Positions 1 to 5,028 of a stretch of DNA of 33,575 bases are shown here, in pieces (positions within the stretch are counted from its first letter, which is position 1; each line of letters begins with the position of its first letter). Both the position numbers and the translations under genes were made by a program. The notes under the pieces are model-generated. The model ran no database searches. It saw only the letters and a list, made by a program, of their open reading frames with translations, and was not told where the DNA came from. Source of the DNA: a virus; the IMG/VR virus record IMGVR_UViG_3300037502_000552, positions 1 through 33,575 of that record, one strand, 5' to 3'.

Positions 1-12
1 AGCCGCGTTACC
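1..12. repeat. Left copy of 12-bp terminal direct repeat (probable cos end)
   Basis: The sequence AGCCGCGTTACC here is repeated exactly as the last 12 bases of the window. When the ends are joined the 12-mer is flanked by TGCG (33560-33563) and CGCA (13-16), a perfect inverted repeat. Lambda-type terminases cut staggered nicks at a partly twofold-symmetric cosN to make 12-base overhangs. Filled-in overhangs would give exactly this terminal repeat. A chance assembly overlap or a prophage attachment core is the alternative. Confidence 0.75.
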
Positions 13-54
13 CGCATCCTAGTAACAAGTTGGAAGGACCCAACACCGGGGGGC

Positions 55-660
55 CTACCGGAGTCCTCGTCCCACCAAAGATTTGATTGCTCGACCGAAT
101 TCGAGAGGGAATCGCTCGTTCACTATTCTCTGCACCATCTCGTCTAGTTTGTGTTGACGCTTGGCGGTTGGGACATAGGGTCCAAACAGTTTCTTGATGG
201 GCAGTTCGGGTCGGTAGGTCTTGCCCACATTCTTTCCGGTCATAACTTTGCGCTTGGCTCCCCTCCGTCCACCGATAAGGATGAAAACATCGCGCTTTGA
301 GTTGGGCATGGTGGCGATGAATGCGCCTTGATACCGTTGCTTCTTCCCCCATGCTTTGACAGTCACCCCGGTCTTGCTTTGCACCGCGCCCATTTGGTAG
401 AGACTTGCCGACTTCTTGGCGAAATAGATTTCGTAATACTCACGATTCTTTGTCGCCTTCTTCTCGATTATGTATTCGCTTCGCTTGAAGTCCGCAAGAC
501 TCATATTGAAGTCTTTGCGAATCTCCCTGCGTGATTGGCTTGCCGCCGTTGCGCCAACCCTGTTGAGGGCTCGGACTGTTGCCTGTGGAATAAACTTTTT
601 CTCAAGATAGTCCACTTGTCTGGACAAGTCCTTGAGGTTGGACTCGACCGAGATTCTCAT
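55..660 (-). CDS. GpZ-like minor tail / tail completion protein
   Basis: The 201-residue basic protein resembles the prophage minor tail protein Z family. Family members help complete the tail end that meets the head, as gpZ does in lambda. Recognisable parts are an N-terminal alpha-helical stretch containing ALNRVGATAASQSRREI (about residues 31-47) and a central region ending in FILIGGRRGAKRK. The ATG at 660 overlaps the stop of the upstream winged-helix gene as ATGA, so the two are probably translationally coupled. In lambda, Z sits among the head-tail joining genes. Here it is the last gene before the cos junction, on the far side of the map from the tail module unless the genome is circular. 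It would then lie about 280 bp upstream of terS and could belong to the late transcript. The family call is from sequence appearance only. Confidence 0.72.
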   Translation of the reverse strand: MRISVESNLKDLSRQVDYLEKKFIPQATVRALNRVGATAASQSRREIRKDFNMSLADFKRSEYIIEKKATKNREYYEIYFAKKSASLYQMGAVQSKTGVTVKAWGKKQRYQGAFIATMPNSKRDVFILIGGRRGAKRKVMTGKNVGKTYRPELPIKKLFGPYVPTAKRQHKLDEMVQRIVNERFPLEFGRAIKSLVGRGLR

Positions 661-860
661 ACGCTCAAGCGGTAACAGTATGCGGTCTTTGGCCCCTTGC
701 CTGATCTGTCGATCCGATCCCGGGCGACCATTCCATTCTTGACCATTGCGACCAGAGCGACCTTGACTGCCCCCCTGTTAACTCCAGTCGATCCCGCAAT
801 CTCTGTCGAGGTCTTAGGCCCTGTCTTGAGTTGCTCTAGGATTTGCTCACGCACCGTCAT
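657..860 (-). CDS. Small winged-helix DNA-binding protein
   Basis: This 67-residue protein starts MTVREQILEQL and carries a helix-turn-helix with a short wing: TSTEIAGSTGVNRGAVKVAL at about residues 18-37, then NGMVARD. This is the pattern of small MarR/ArsR-like or DUF-type winged-helix proteins. I chose the ATG at 860, not an in-frame start near 902, because AAGGGG lies just upstream and the longer form would run through an intrinsic terminator. It lies between a promoter-terminator pair and the GpZ-like gene, so it may be a late regulator or a terminase/packaging accessory. Neither role is shown by the sequence. Confidence 0.68.
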   Translation of the reverse strand: MTVREQILEQLKTGPKTSTEIAGSTGVNRGAVKVALVAMVKNGMVARDRIDRSGKGPKTAYCYRLSV

Positions 861-874
861 TTCATACCCCTTAT

Positions 875-900
875 AAAAAAAGACCCGCGATTGGCGGGTC
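875..900 (-). terminator. Intrinsic terminator
   Basis: On the minus strand a 7-bp GC-rich stem (GACCCGC paired with GCGGGTC, loop of 5) is followed directly by seven T residues. It lies after the gene ending at 971 and before the winged-helix gene starting at 860. It is only about 40 bp downstream of a candidate promoter, so it may stop early transcription, attenuate late transcription, or both. Confidence 0.85.
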
Positions 901-948
901 AAACAGGCTCGGTGGCCTGAAGGAGAGACACCAATCTATCCGCAAACA

Positions 949-976
949 ATTGTAACAGTAAGACAAACAATCACAA
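949..976 (-). promoter_or_regulatory. Candidate sigma70-type promoter (possible late promoter)
   Basis: On the minus strand TTGTGA (971-976) and TACAAT (949-954) are separated by 16 bp. The -35 overlaps the stop codon of the zinc-ribbon gene. Transcription would start near 942 and meet the terminator at 875-900 within about 40-65 nt. The leader contains a small hairpin CAGGC-CACCGA-GCCTG. The -10 matches 5 of 6 consensus bases and the -35 only 4 of 6, so this is a moderate prediction. Confidence 0.45.
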
Positions 977-1138
977 TCCCCCACGGTTTTTAATGCAGTC
1001 CGCACAAATCCATCGCGTCCGGTTATGGGAGCGCACCGCTTTCAGTTTCCCGCCCTCTATCGGCCTTTCCTTCTGGCAATGAGTGCAGAATCGCTTGCCC
1101 GTCAGACCTTGGACTGTTTTGGTTAGTTTCCTGTTCAA
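971..1138 (-). CDS. Small zinc-ribbon protein
   Basis: The protein is basic, about 55 residues, with two CxxC knuckles: CTHC at about residue 17 and CADC near the C-terminus, 26 residues apart. This fits a treble-clef or zinc-ribbon fold. The chosen TTG at 1138 overlaps the upstream stop as TTGA and has a GGTGG-like sequence before it. An upstream TTG at 1165 would add nine residues but overlap the previous gene by 31 nt. Its place immediately upstream of a promoter-terminator pair is where lambda carries its antiterminator Q. No Q homology is visible, so a regulatory role is only a positional guess. Confidence 0.6.
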   Translation of the reverse strand: MNRKLTKTVQGLTGKRFCTHCQKERPIEGGKLKAVRSHNRTRWICADCIKNRGGL

Positions 1139-1443
1139 GATACATCCACCACCCTTTCGACCCAATATCTTCCCTTCTTATGCCATCCAATGACCCAGAG
1201 AGCCCATCCAGCGTCCCGCAATGTTCTCAGGTGAGGCGAGTCCTCGATCTTATGTATCCGCGCACTCATGTTCGAGTAACTGGTCGCTTGGACCCCGAGC
1301 GTCGTTCCGTCCTTAAGGGCGACGATGTCGATAAAGCCAAAGAGGTCTTTGCGAATGTTTGCACCGGGAATCCACTTTTCGACCACCTCTGCCGTCCATC
1401 CTTCTCGGCGGAGCTTGCGGAGTGTGAGTTCGGTTGGGCTCAT
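1135..1443 (-). CDS. Small PD-(D/E)xK-like nuclease candidate
   Basis: The 102-residue protein has the layout RREGW...VEKWIPG....RKDLFGFIDIVAL..GTTLGVQATS, followed by HLRTLRDAGW and a tryptophan-rich C-terminus. It resembles small resolvase-like PD-(D/E)xK proteins seen in phages: the D of FGFIDIVAL would be the metal-binding acid. The usual E-x-K is replaced by Q-A-T (GVQATS), as in some degenerate or variant members, so catalysis is uncertain. The ATG at 1443 overlaps the stop of the 28-codon gene as ATGA. No Shine-Dalgarno sequence is visible, so translation probably depends on coupling. A Holliday-junction or recombination-intermediate role is inferred from the neighbourhood. Confidence 0.55.
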   Translation of the reverse strand: MSPTELTLRKLRREGWTAEVVEKWIPGANIRKDLFGFIDIVALKDGTTLGVQATSYSNMSARIHKIEDSPHLRTLRDAGWALWVIGWHKKGRYWVERVVDVS

Positions 1444-1526
1444 ATCGCAAACAGTTTATTACATGGCGAACAGTATTTCCTACCCGCCGCCTTGCGAATC
1501 TTGCGGGCGCATCTCTTACAGGTCAT
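1440..1526 (-). CDS. 28-residue CxxC-CxxC microprotein
   Basis: This short frame starts MTCKRCARKIRK and ends with YCSPCNKLFAI. It is a very basic peptide with two CxxC pairs 13 residues apart, enough to bind one zinc ion. Its ATG overlaps the upstream HNH stop as ATGA, and its own TGA overlaps the next gene's ATG as ATGA. It thus fills the interval between the two genes exactly, which is strong positional evidence for a real coupled gene. The frame is open further upstream inside the HNH gene, with an alternative TTG preceded by AGGAG, so a longer form is possible. The function is unknown; small zinc knuckles of this sort often bind nucleic acid or a partner protein. Confidence 0.55.
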   Translation of the reverse strand: MTCKRCARKIRKAAGRKYCSPCNKLFAI

Positions 1527-1807
1527 CCACGCAAACTTATTCTCTCCGTCTTTAATAACGCACCAATTGTTTCGTTTAACACCGACTGCTCTGTTTTCTT
1601 TAACACATTCCAAATTGCTCTCCTGCCATGTATTCCATTGTGACTACCTTGGTGACAATCCTTGCATAGTGGTATGCATAAAAAATGCAAACCTTGTTCT
1701 ATATGGTGAGCATCACTTGGGCCAAGAGCCCCACAAACACCGCAGTTCATTTGCTTAACTGATAAGAGGTGCTTGCGTTGAGCTGAAGTAAGATTTTTAC
1801 TATTCAA
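1523..1807 (-). CDS. HNH nuclease, Ref-like
   Basis: The 94-residue protein has CGVCG, then DAHHI, then PLCKDCHQGSHNGIHG: a zinc-bound HNH (beta-beta-alpha-metal) nuclease core. The layout resembles the phage P1 Ref family, RecA-dependent HNH nucleases acting in recombination. The N-terminal segment KNLTSAQRKHLLSV precedes the first Cys pair as in relatives. The start is a TTG at 1807 overlapping the end of the upstream gene; an ATG at 1750 would remove this segment. It sits in the recombination/replication block, which supports a role in DNA processing, but an ordinary homing-type HNH cannot be excluded. Confidence 0.72.
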   Translation of the reverse strand: MNSKNLTSAQRKHLLSVKQMNCGVCGALGPSDAHHIEQGLHFLCIPLCKDCHQGSHNGIHGRRAIWNVLKKTEQSVLNETIGALLKTERISLRG

Positions 1808-2396
1808 TTTTTTCTATCTTCCCCAAAGCTAACCAGCGAGAAATTGTTGACTTTGAAACATTCATAGCTTTTGCAACATCTGAGGCAATCATTTTTTTGC
1901 CTTGATAAAGAACCCAAATGTTTGTTGATCTGTTTTGAGCCTGTTCTCTCGCGGTGGCCCAGCGAACATTGCCGGGGAAATAGCCTTTGTTGTTGTCAAT
2001 CCGATCAATTGAATGTTTTTCACTAGGCGGTTGACCAACATCTGCCGCAAAGTTTTCATATGTTAACCATTCGTTGCAAACAGTAATTCCGCGACCACCG
2101 TATCTATGAAAATGCGTTGATGTCGGCAAAGTTGTGCGTTCTACTATGCCCCTCCAAGTTCTCCACAATTTAGTCTCCGTCTCTCCATGTCTAAAATTTA
2201 AGACCTTCATTCTTGAAGAACAATTTTTTCTCCTAAGACATCCACAAGATTTGCTATTGCCTTTTTTTAGATTGCCAGACAAAACTCTTGTTTCTTTGCC
2301 GCACGAACATCTACAAAGATAAATTTTTTGCTTGTCTTTGCTTGTTCCGCTTCGCTCTAAAACTGTGAGCTCTCCATAAACATTTCCGATCATCAT
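1800..2396 (-). CDS. HNH-like/homing-type endonuclease with C-terminal helix-turn-helix
   Basis: The protein is 198 residues from the ATG at 2396. The N-terminus GNVYGELTVLERSG with CRCSCG and KSCGC is a zinc-binding module. The centre has HG.T.T..W..W, then RYGGRGITVCNEW and SIDRIDNNKGYFPGNVRWAT, typical of a widespread phage HNH-related family. The C-terminus (about residues 168-198) is a helix-turn-helix, ASDVAKAMNVSKSTISRWL. The start has a strong AAAGGAGG six bases upstream. The gene is visibly richer in A+T than its neighbours and has a TATAAT just upstream, as expected of a selfish mobile gene with its own expression. It probably cuts DNA and spreads as a free-standing homing endonuclease. 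Confidence 0.75.
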   Translation of the reverse strand: MMIGNVYGELTVLERSGTSKDKQKIYLCRCSCGKETRVLSGNLKKGNSKSCGCLRRKNCSSRMKVLNFRHGETETKLWRTWRGIVERTTLPTSTHFHRYGGRGITVCNEWLTYENFAADVGQPPSEKHSIDRIDNNKGYFPGNVRWATAREQAQNRSTNIWVLYQGKKMIASDVAKAMNVSKSTISRWLALGKIEKIE

Positions 2397-2416
2397 TGCC
2401 TCCTTTGTTGGTTGCA

Positions 2417-2422
2417 ATTATA
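2417..2422 (-). promoter_or_regulatory. Perfect -10 hexamer before the HNH-like gene
   Basis: TATAAT on the minus strand lies 20 bp before the ATG at 2396, in a 47-bp AT-rich gap. No TTGACA-like -35 is present at 16-18 bp, so this may be a weak or factor-dependent promoter, or chance. Confidence 0.3.
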
Positions 2423-2446
2423 CATCGTAGTTTCATCTTTTGCGGA

Positions 2447-2599
2447 CTATTTCGAGGAGCCGTTTTGATCTAAACAATAGACCTCCCGAAACTCCTCCCA
2501 CCTCTCATCTGCGTCGGCCTCGTTGGTTTCGTCCTCGTCTCGCGCTTGCGGTTCGGTCGTCTGGATTTGGTCATAGAAGTCAGTCCCGTGTTTGCTCAT
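2447..2599 (-). CDS. Small acidic hypothetical protein
   Basis: A 50-residue protein starting MSKHGTDFYDQIQ, rich in acidic residues in its middle (EPQARDEDETNEADADERWEE). The ATG at 2599 has GGGAGA six bases upstream and follows the previous stop by 10 bp, so it is well placed in the operon. A longer reading to 2836 in the same frame is out of phase with the zinc-knuckle gene covering that stretch and is not supported. I do not recognise the family. Short acidic phage proteins may be DNA mimics or inhibitors, but nothing here shows that. Confidence 0.6.
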   Translation of the reverse strand: MSKHGTDFYDQIQTTEPQARDEDETNEADADERWEEFREVYCLDQNGSSK

Positions 2600-2609
2600 G
2601 TTCTCTCCC

Positions 2610-2846
2610 TTAAGCGTAATTTTGTTTGATCCGCGCCCGTCGTTTGCAAACCTTCTCGCATCCGCAATGGGGCTCATCTTGCCATCCAGTCGTGTCGCCC
2701 CACTTGTCCAGCATTCCCTCGACCATCTGTTTGCGGATGACCTTGCATGGCTCCGAGAGCGCAATGGCCCGACGACAGTCCGGGCAGGCGATGTTGAAAA
2801 GCCCTCCATACTCGGTCCCACGATTTTGGCATTCAAGACAGTCCAC
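2610..2846 (-). CDS. Small zinc-binding protein
   Basis: The 78-residue protein is cysteine-rich: CLEC near residue 3, CPDC at about residue 21, and a later HCGCEKVCKRR. The first two pairs form a rubredoxin/zinc-ribbon-like pattern. The start is GTG at 2846 with AAGGA nine bases upstream, overlapping the end of the previous gene by 14 nt. It belongs to a run of small zinc-binding proteins downstream of the replication genes, comparable in position to the small nin-region genes of lambda. No precise function can be assigned. Confidence 0.65.
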   Translation of the reverse strand: MDCLECQNRGTEYGGLFNIACPDCRRAIALSEPCKVIRKQMVEGMLDKWGDTTGWQDEPHCGCEKVCKRRARIKQNYA

Positions 2847-3180
2847 CTTTGATTTCCTTGAGAAGGGTTGACATCACTCGATGATAGTGGAATGAGGGGA
2901 ATCCGCGCTCATCCACGGTCATATTTCCCAAATTGACCGCCTTGCCTGCCCGCAAGTCTGGTCGGCCCTTCTTGATCGCCACCCCGTCGAATACCAAATG
3001 ACCGTCTCTCAGAGTCTCTGCGGCGAGTATTAGTTCGAGGTTGCGCCTGAGTCGAGCGGTAATCTCATCGTTCTCTCGCGAGGTCTTGCCGTAGTGGAAT
3101 CGGCAGTAGTAGGTCGCCCCTTCCCCGTTGGAAGATGAGATAGTGCCTTCGAGAGGGCATCCGTGCGCTGGACAGTTCAT
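2833..3180 (-). CDS. Hypothetical protein with zinc-binding N-terminus
   Basis: The 115-residue protein begins MNCPAHGCPLEG and continues with YYCRFHYG, so C/C/C/H residues near the N-terminus could bind zinc. The remainder is alpha/beta with FHYHRVMSTLLKEIKGG at the end. The ATG at 3180 overlaps the upstream stop as ATGA and has AAGGAG eight bases before it; a GTG six bases earlier is less likely. Proteins with this CPxHGCPL...CRFH start occur downstream of phage replication initiators, which fits this location. The biochemical role is unknown. Confidence 0.65.
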   Translation of the reverse strand: MNCPAHGCPLEGTISSSNGEGATYYCRFHYGKTSRENDEITARLRRNLELILAAETLRDGHLVFDGVAIKKGRPDLRAGKAVNLGNMTVDERGFPSFHYHRVMSTLLKEIKGGLS

Positions 3181-3536
3181 TTCCACATCTCCTTCATTGC
3201 CTGCTTAAACCGTTTGTAAGCCTCCTGCCTGCGTTGCATCGCCTCTGGCCCATCGCCCAAGTCTTGAGGGGGTGAGATTGCAATGCGTTGCGTGGGCTCG
3301 ATTTGTGTTGCGGGGGCCTTCCAACAGACCTCTTTGAATTGAGTTGCGTTGGGTGGATGTTCAGGGAGATTCTTGAGCGCAAACATTATCTGCCCCGGAG
3401 TCACCGTCCCAAGATATTCCCGCCACTCATTCATCACCATAGACTGGTCCAAGACTCCCCATTTCCGATTCCACGCTTCCCCGTAGTGAATGTTCAATTT
3501 GACCCAGAGTTGTTCCATTTGCATTTGATTGAGCAT
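3177..3536 (-). CDS. Lambda P-like helicase loader candidate
   Basis: The 119-residue protein has the layout LWVKLNIHYGEAWNRKWG, then MNEWREYLGTVTPGQIMFAL, then LPEHPPNATQFKEVCW, and a charged C-terminal helix. This matches the N-terminal region of phage replication protein P-type proteins, which deliver the host DnaB helicase to the initiator at the origin. It directly follows the initiator gene as P follows O in lambda, but the two frames overlap by 110 nt, far more than usual. The ATG at 3536 has GAGGAAC eight bases upstream. It is shorter than lambda P (233 residues), so it may be a minimal loader. Confidence 0.62.
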   Translation of the reverse strand: MLNQMQMEQLWVKLNIHYGEAWNRKWGVLDQSMVMNEWREYLGTVTPGQIMFALKNLPEHPPNATQFKEVCWKAPATQIEPTQRIAISPPQDLGDGPEAMQRRQEAYKRFKQAMKEMWK

Positions 3537-4299
3537 TTTTTAAGTTCCTCATTGTCTTGCTGACCAATTCCAAGTTTTGCATTCGAGTCTTGTCGAGAGC
3601 ATCCCGCAAGGTTTTGCTCTCCCGTACCCATTCCGCTTGGAATGAGGCCCATCCCCTCTCGCAACAGGTCTTTATCGCCTGATCTAAAGTCATCCCGGCC
3701 TGATTCGCTTGGTTTCTTATGCCGTCAATGGCGGTCTTTGTTGGAGCCGCTCTTTTGGCTTTCCTGACCGCAACCCAATCAATCGCCGTTTGCTCATTGA
3801 CCCCTTGATCGACAAGATAAGAAACAGGATCAAAACGCGGAGCGTTTGGTTTTTTCTTCCCTTCCTTTCCCTGTTCCCTGTTCCCTGTTCCCACCTGAAC
3901 CTCTCCAGTATCATTCCCGGAGGATTCCGGGAGTTCTATCGGAATTGTCGTGTATTCGATTGGGGCATCGATCATTGGCTTGATTTTGCTGGGATTTTTC
4001 TTGCTTATGACCTGATGCTTCTCAAAGTTGACAATGTGACCGTATCGCTTTCCATCAAGACCGACATAGAGCTCTATGTATCCAATCAGATACAGGTCAT
4101 TCAAGAGCGAATCAGTTGTCTTGCTTAGCTGTCTCAATGGGAATACATCCGATTCAATGAGCTTGGGGTTTGCGTTGAAATATCCCTGATCGTCGGCATG
4201 ATTGAGTAGGCCAATCGCCAACAAGGTAGCCTCTGGACACAAAGACGATAAATCCTCGTCCCTCCAAAATTCTGGTTTGATTGTGCGAATCCTAGCCAT
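3427..4299 (-). CDS. Replication initiator / replisome organiser (lambda O-like role)
   Basis: The 290-residue protein begins MARIRTIKPEFWRDEDLSSL and continues with ATLLAIGLLNHADDQGYF, the N-terminal winged-helix layout of a large family of phage replication initiators. A basic low-complexity linker (about residues 137-160) is encoded by a tandem DNA repeat. The C-terminal part has helices of the type GMTLDQAIKTCCERGWASF, which in relatives contacts the loader or helicase. The ATG at 4299 has GGAG at ideal spacing and overlaps the HNH stop by 8 nt; upstream in-frame ATG (4311) and TTG (4332) lack a good ribosome site. By analogy with O it would bind origin repeats within its own gene. Confidence 0.7.
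   Translation of the reverse strand: MARIRTIKPEFWRDEDLSSLCPEATLLAIGLLNHADDQGYFNANPKLIESDVFPLRQLSKTTDSLLNDLYLIGYIELYVGLDGKRYGHIVNFEKHQVISKKNPSKIKPMIDAPIEYTTIPIELPESSGNDTGEVQVGTGNREQGKEGKKKPNAPRFDPVSYLVDQGVNEQTAIDWVAVRKAKRAAPTKTAIDGIRNQANQAGMTLDQAIKTCCERGWASFQAEWVRESKTLRDALDKTRMQNLELVSKTMRNLKNAQSNANGTTLGQIEHSLRGSVESEMGSLGPVYGDE
3868..3892. repeat. 7-bp tandem repeat in initiator gene (candidate origin)
   Basis: TCCCTGT occurs three times in tandem plus a partial fourth copy. On its left (3850-3872) is a 23-base uninterrupted pyrimidine run on the + strand. It lies in the coding linker of the initiator. Lambda and relatives place origin iterons inside O, so this is the best origin candidate. 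The 7-bp unit is short for iterons and could simply be a slippage-prone low-complexity linker. Confidence 0.45.
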
Positions 4300-4633
4300 T
4301 GAAAACTCCATTGCAAAACTTTTCTCTGACAACGCTTTCCAGATAGGAAAACTCGCTAGAAGTTCTTATGCCGACTTGCGCCATTGTTTTGATAAGAGAC
4401 GCAACAGAAGCCTTGAGTGCGTCGTGTTCGTATTCGTGGCATTCAGCACATAGAGTAATTAAGGCGTAATCTGGGTAGTCCCAAGGATCGTGACCCGCTT
4501 CATAGAAAATATGATGGGCGTGAAGCGTGTTATCTTTGTTGCCGCAAGAAACACACTCCCAATCGTCTCGCTTAAAAATTGACAACCGCTTTTTTTGCCA
4601 ACGGGGGTCGAGAAGTTTTTCTCTGTAATTCAT
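4292..4633 (-). CDS. HNH endonuclease
   Basis: The 113-residue protein starts MNYREKLLDPRWQKKR and shows CVSCG, LHAHHIFYEAGHDPWDYPD and LITLCAECHEYEH: a complete HNH core with two zinc-binding Cys pairs. This DPRWQKKRL...LxxHH family is widespread in bacteria and phages. The ATG at 4633 is preceded by GGAG six bases upstream. The frame stays open to about 4750, encoding a proline-rich segment, but no start codon follows the AGGAGG there. Its position directly before the initiator could reflect homing-type insertion or a packaging/recombination function. The sequence does not decide between these. Confidence 0.8.
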   Translation of the reverse strand: MNYREKLLDPRWQKKRLSIFKRDDWECVSCGNKDNTLHAHHIFYEAGHDPWDYPDYALITLCAECHEYEHDALKASVASLIKTMAQVGIRTSSEFSYLESVVREKFCNGVFNG

Positions 4634-4674
4634 GCCAATCTCCATCGGTGCTGGCCTATCCGGTGGAAATTCCG

Positions 4675-4748
4675 GGAGGTCAGCCCCTTTTTGAGGGTTA
4701 GATTCGGTCAGATAGACCAGCCCGATAGAGACTGACTTTCTGACCTCC
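4675..4748 (-). other. Structured intergenic element with 9-bp inverted repeat
   Basis: GGAGGTCAG (4675-4683) and CTGACCTCC (4740-4748) are perfect complements 56 bp apart. Between them are GTCAG/CTGAC (5 bp) and a CCC-TCAAAAA-GGG hairpin, so the minus-strand RNA could fold into a three-way junction. The 5' arm of the closing stem contains AGGAGG, which would be hidden when folded. There is no U-tract, so it is not a normal terminator. It may control translation of the HNH gene downstream. Confidence 0.4.
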
Positions 4749-4775
4749 TATGCGCTTTCCACGGCGCGAGGTCAT
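4698..4775 (-). CDS. Possible 25-residue basic peptide
   Basis: The ATG at 4775 has GAGG six bases upstream and follows the previous stop by 7 bp. The peptide starts MTSRRGKRIGGQKVSLYR and ends after 25 residues. It overlaps the inverted-repeat element, so it could be a leader peptide whose translation opens that structure. The support is only the ribosome site and spacing. Confidence 0.25.
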   Translation of the reverse strand: MTSRRGKRIGGQKVSLYRAGLSDRI

Positions 4776-4782
4776 TTTAACC

Positions 4783-5028
4783 TCAGAATGGGATGTCCGA
4801 GGGAATATCTGGGAAAGTTTCTTCCCTGCGAGCTCCTGCCTGCGGCCTGTCATCCTTGGGCCTTGGGTCCGCAAGAGTAAACCATTGCGGGAAAAGGTCG
4901 AGCTTCATCGCCAGATTGCCATTTGGTTTCTGAATAACGATCCCGCATTTGGCCCATCTCTGCTTGGTCTGCCCGTCCGGGGTTTGATACTCGCCTGTTG
5001 CGACCAGAATCTCTTTGTAAACACTCAT
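4783..5028 (-). CDS. Small conserved protein beside the exonuclease (possible ssDNA-binding role)
   Basis: The 81-residue protein starts MSVYKEILVATGEYQTPDG and has a beta-rich core (RWAKCGIVIQKPNGNLAMKLDLFP). The C-terminal tail is proline- and charge-rich and ends DIPSDIPF. A short acidic tail ending in PF is typical of single-strand DNA-binding proteins that dock partners, and the core length is close to a minimal OB fold. It follows the YqaJ-type exonuclease with an ATGA overlap. An SSB-like role is inference from the tail and neighbours; no family was recognised with certainty. Confidence 0.6.
   Translation of the reverse strand: MSVYKEILVATGEYQTPDGQTKQRWAKCGIVIQKPNGNLAMKLDLFPQWFTLADPRPKDDRPQAGARREETFPDIPSDIPF

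Noticed and set aside
55-352. Alternative frame overlapping the GpZ-like gene (8-352)
   Set aside because: No domain pattern and complete overlap with a recognisable family protein.
1446-1475. Paired ACTGTT motifs that looked like operators
   Set aside because: They lie within the 28-codon CxxC gene and encode part of it; no promoter hexamers match.
2600-2836. N-terminal extension of the acidic protein (frame to 2836)
   Set aside because: It overlaps the zinc-knuckle gene in another frame, while the ATG at 2599 has a good ribosome site.
3529-3536. A_AAA_AAT-like slippery sequence at the initiator-loader overlap
   Set aside because: A -1 slip from the initiator frame does not enter the loader frame, which is +1 relative to it.
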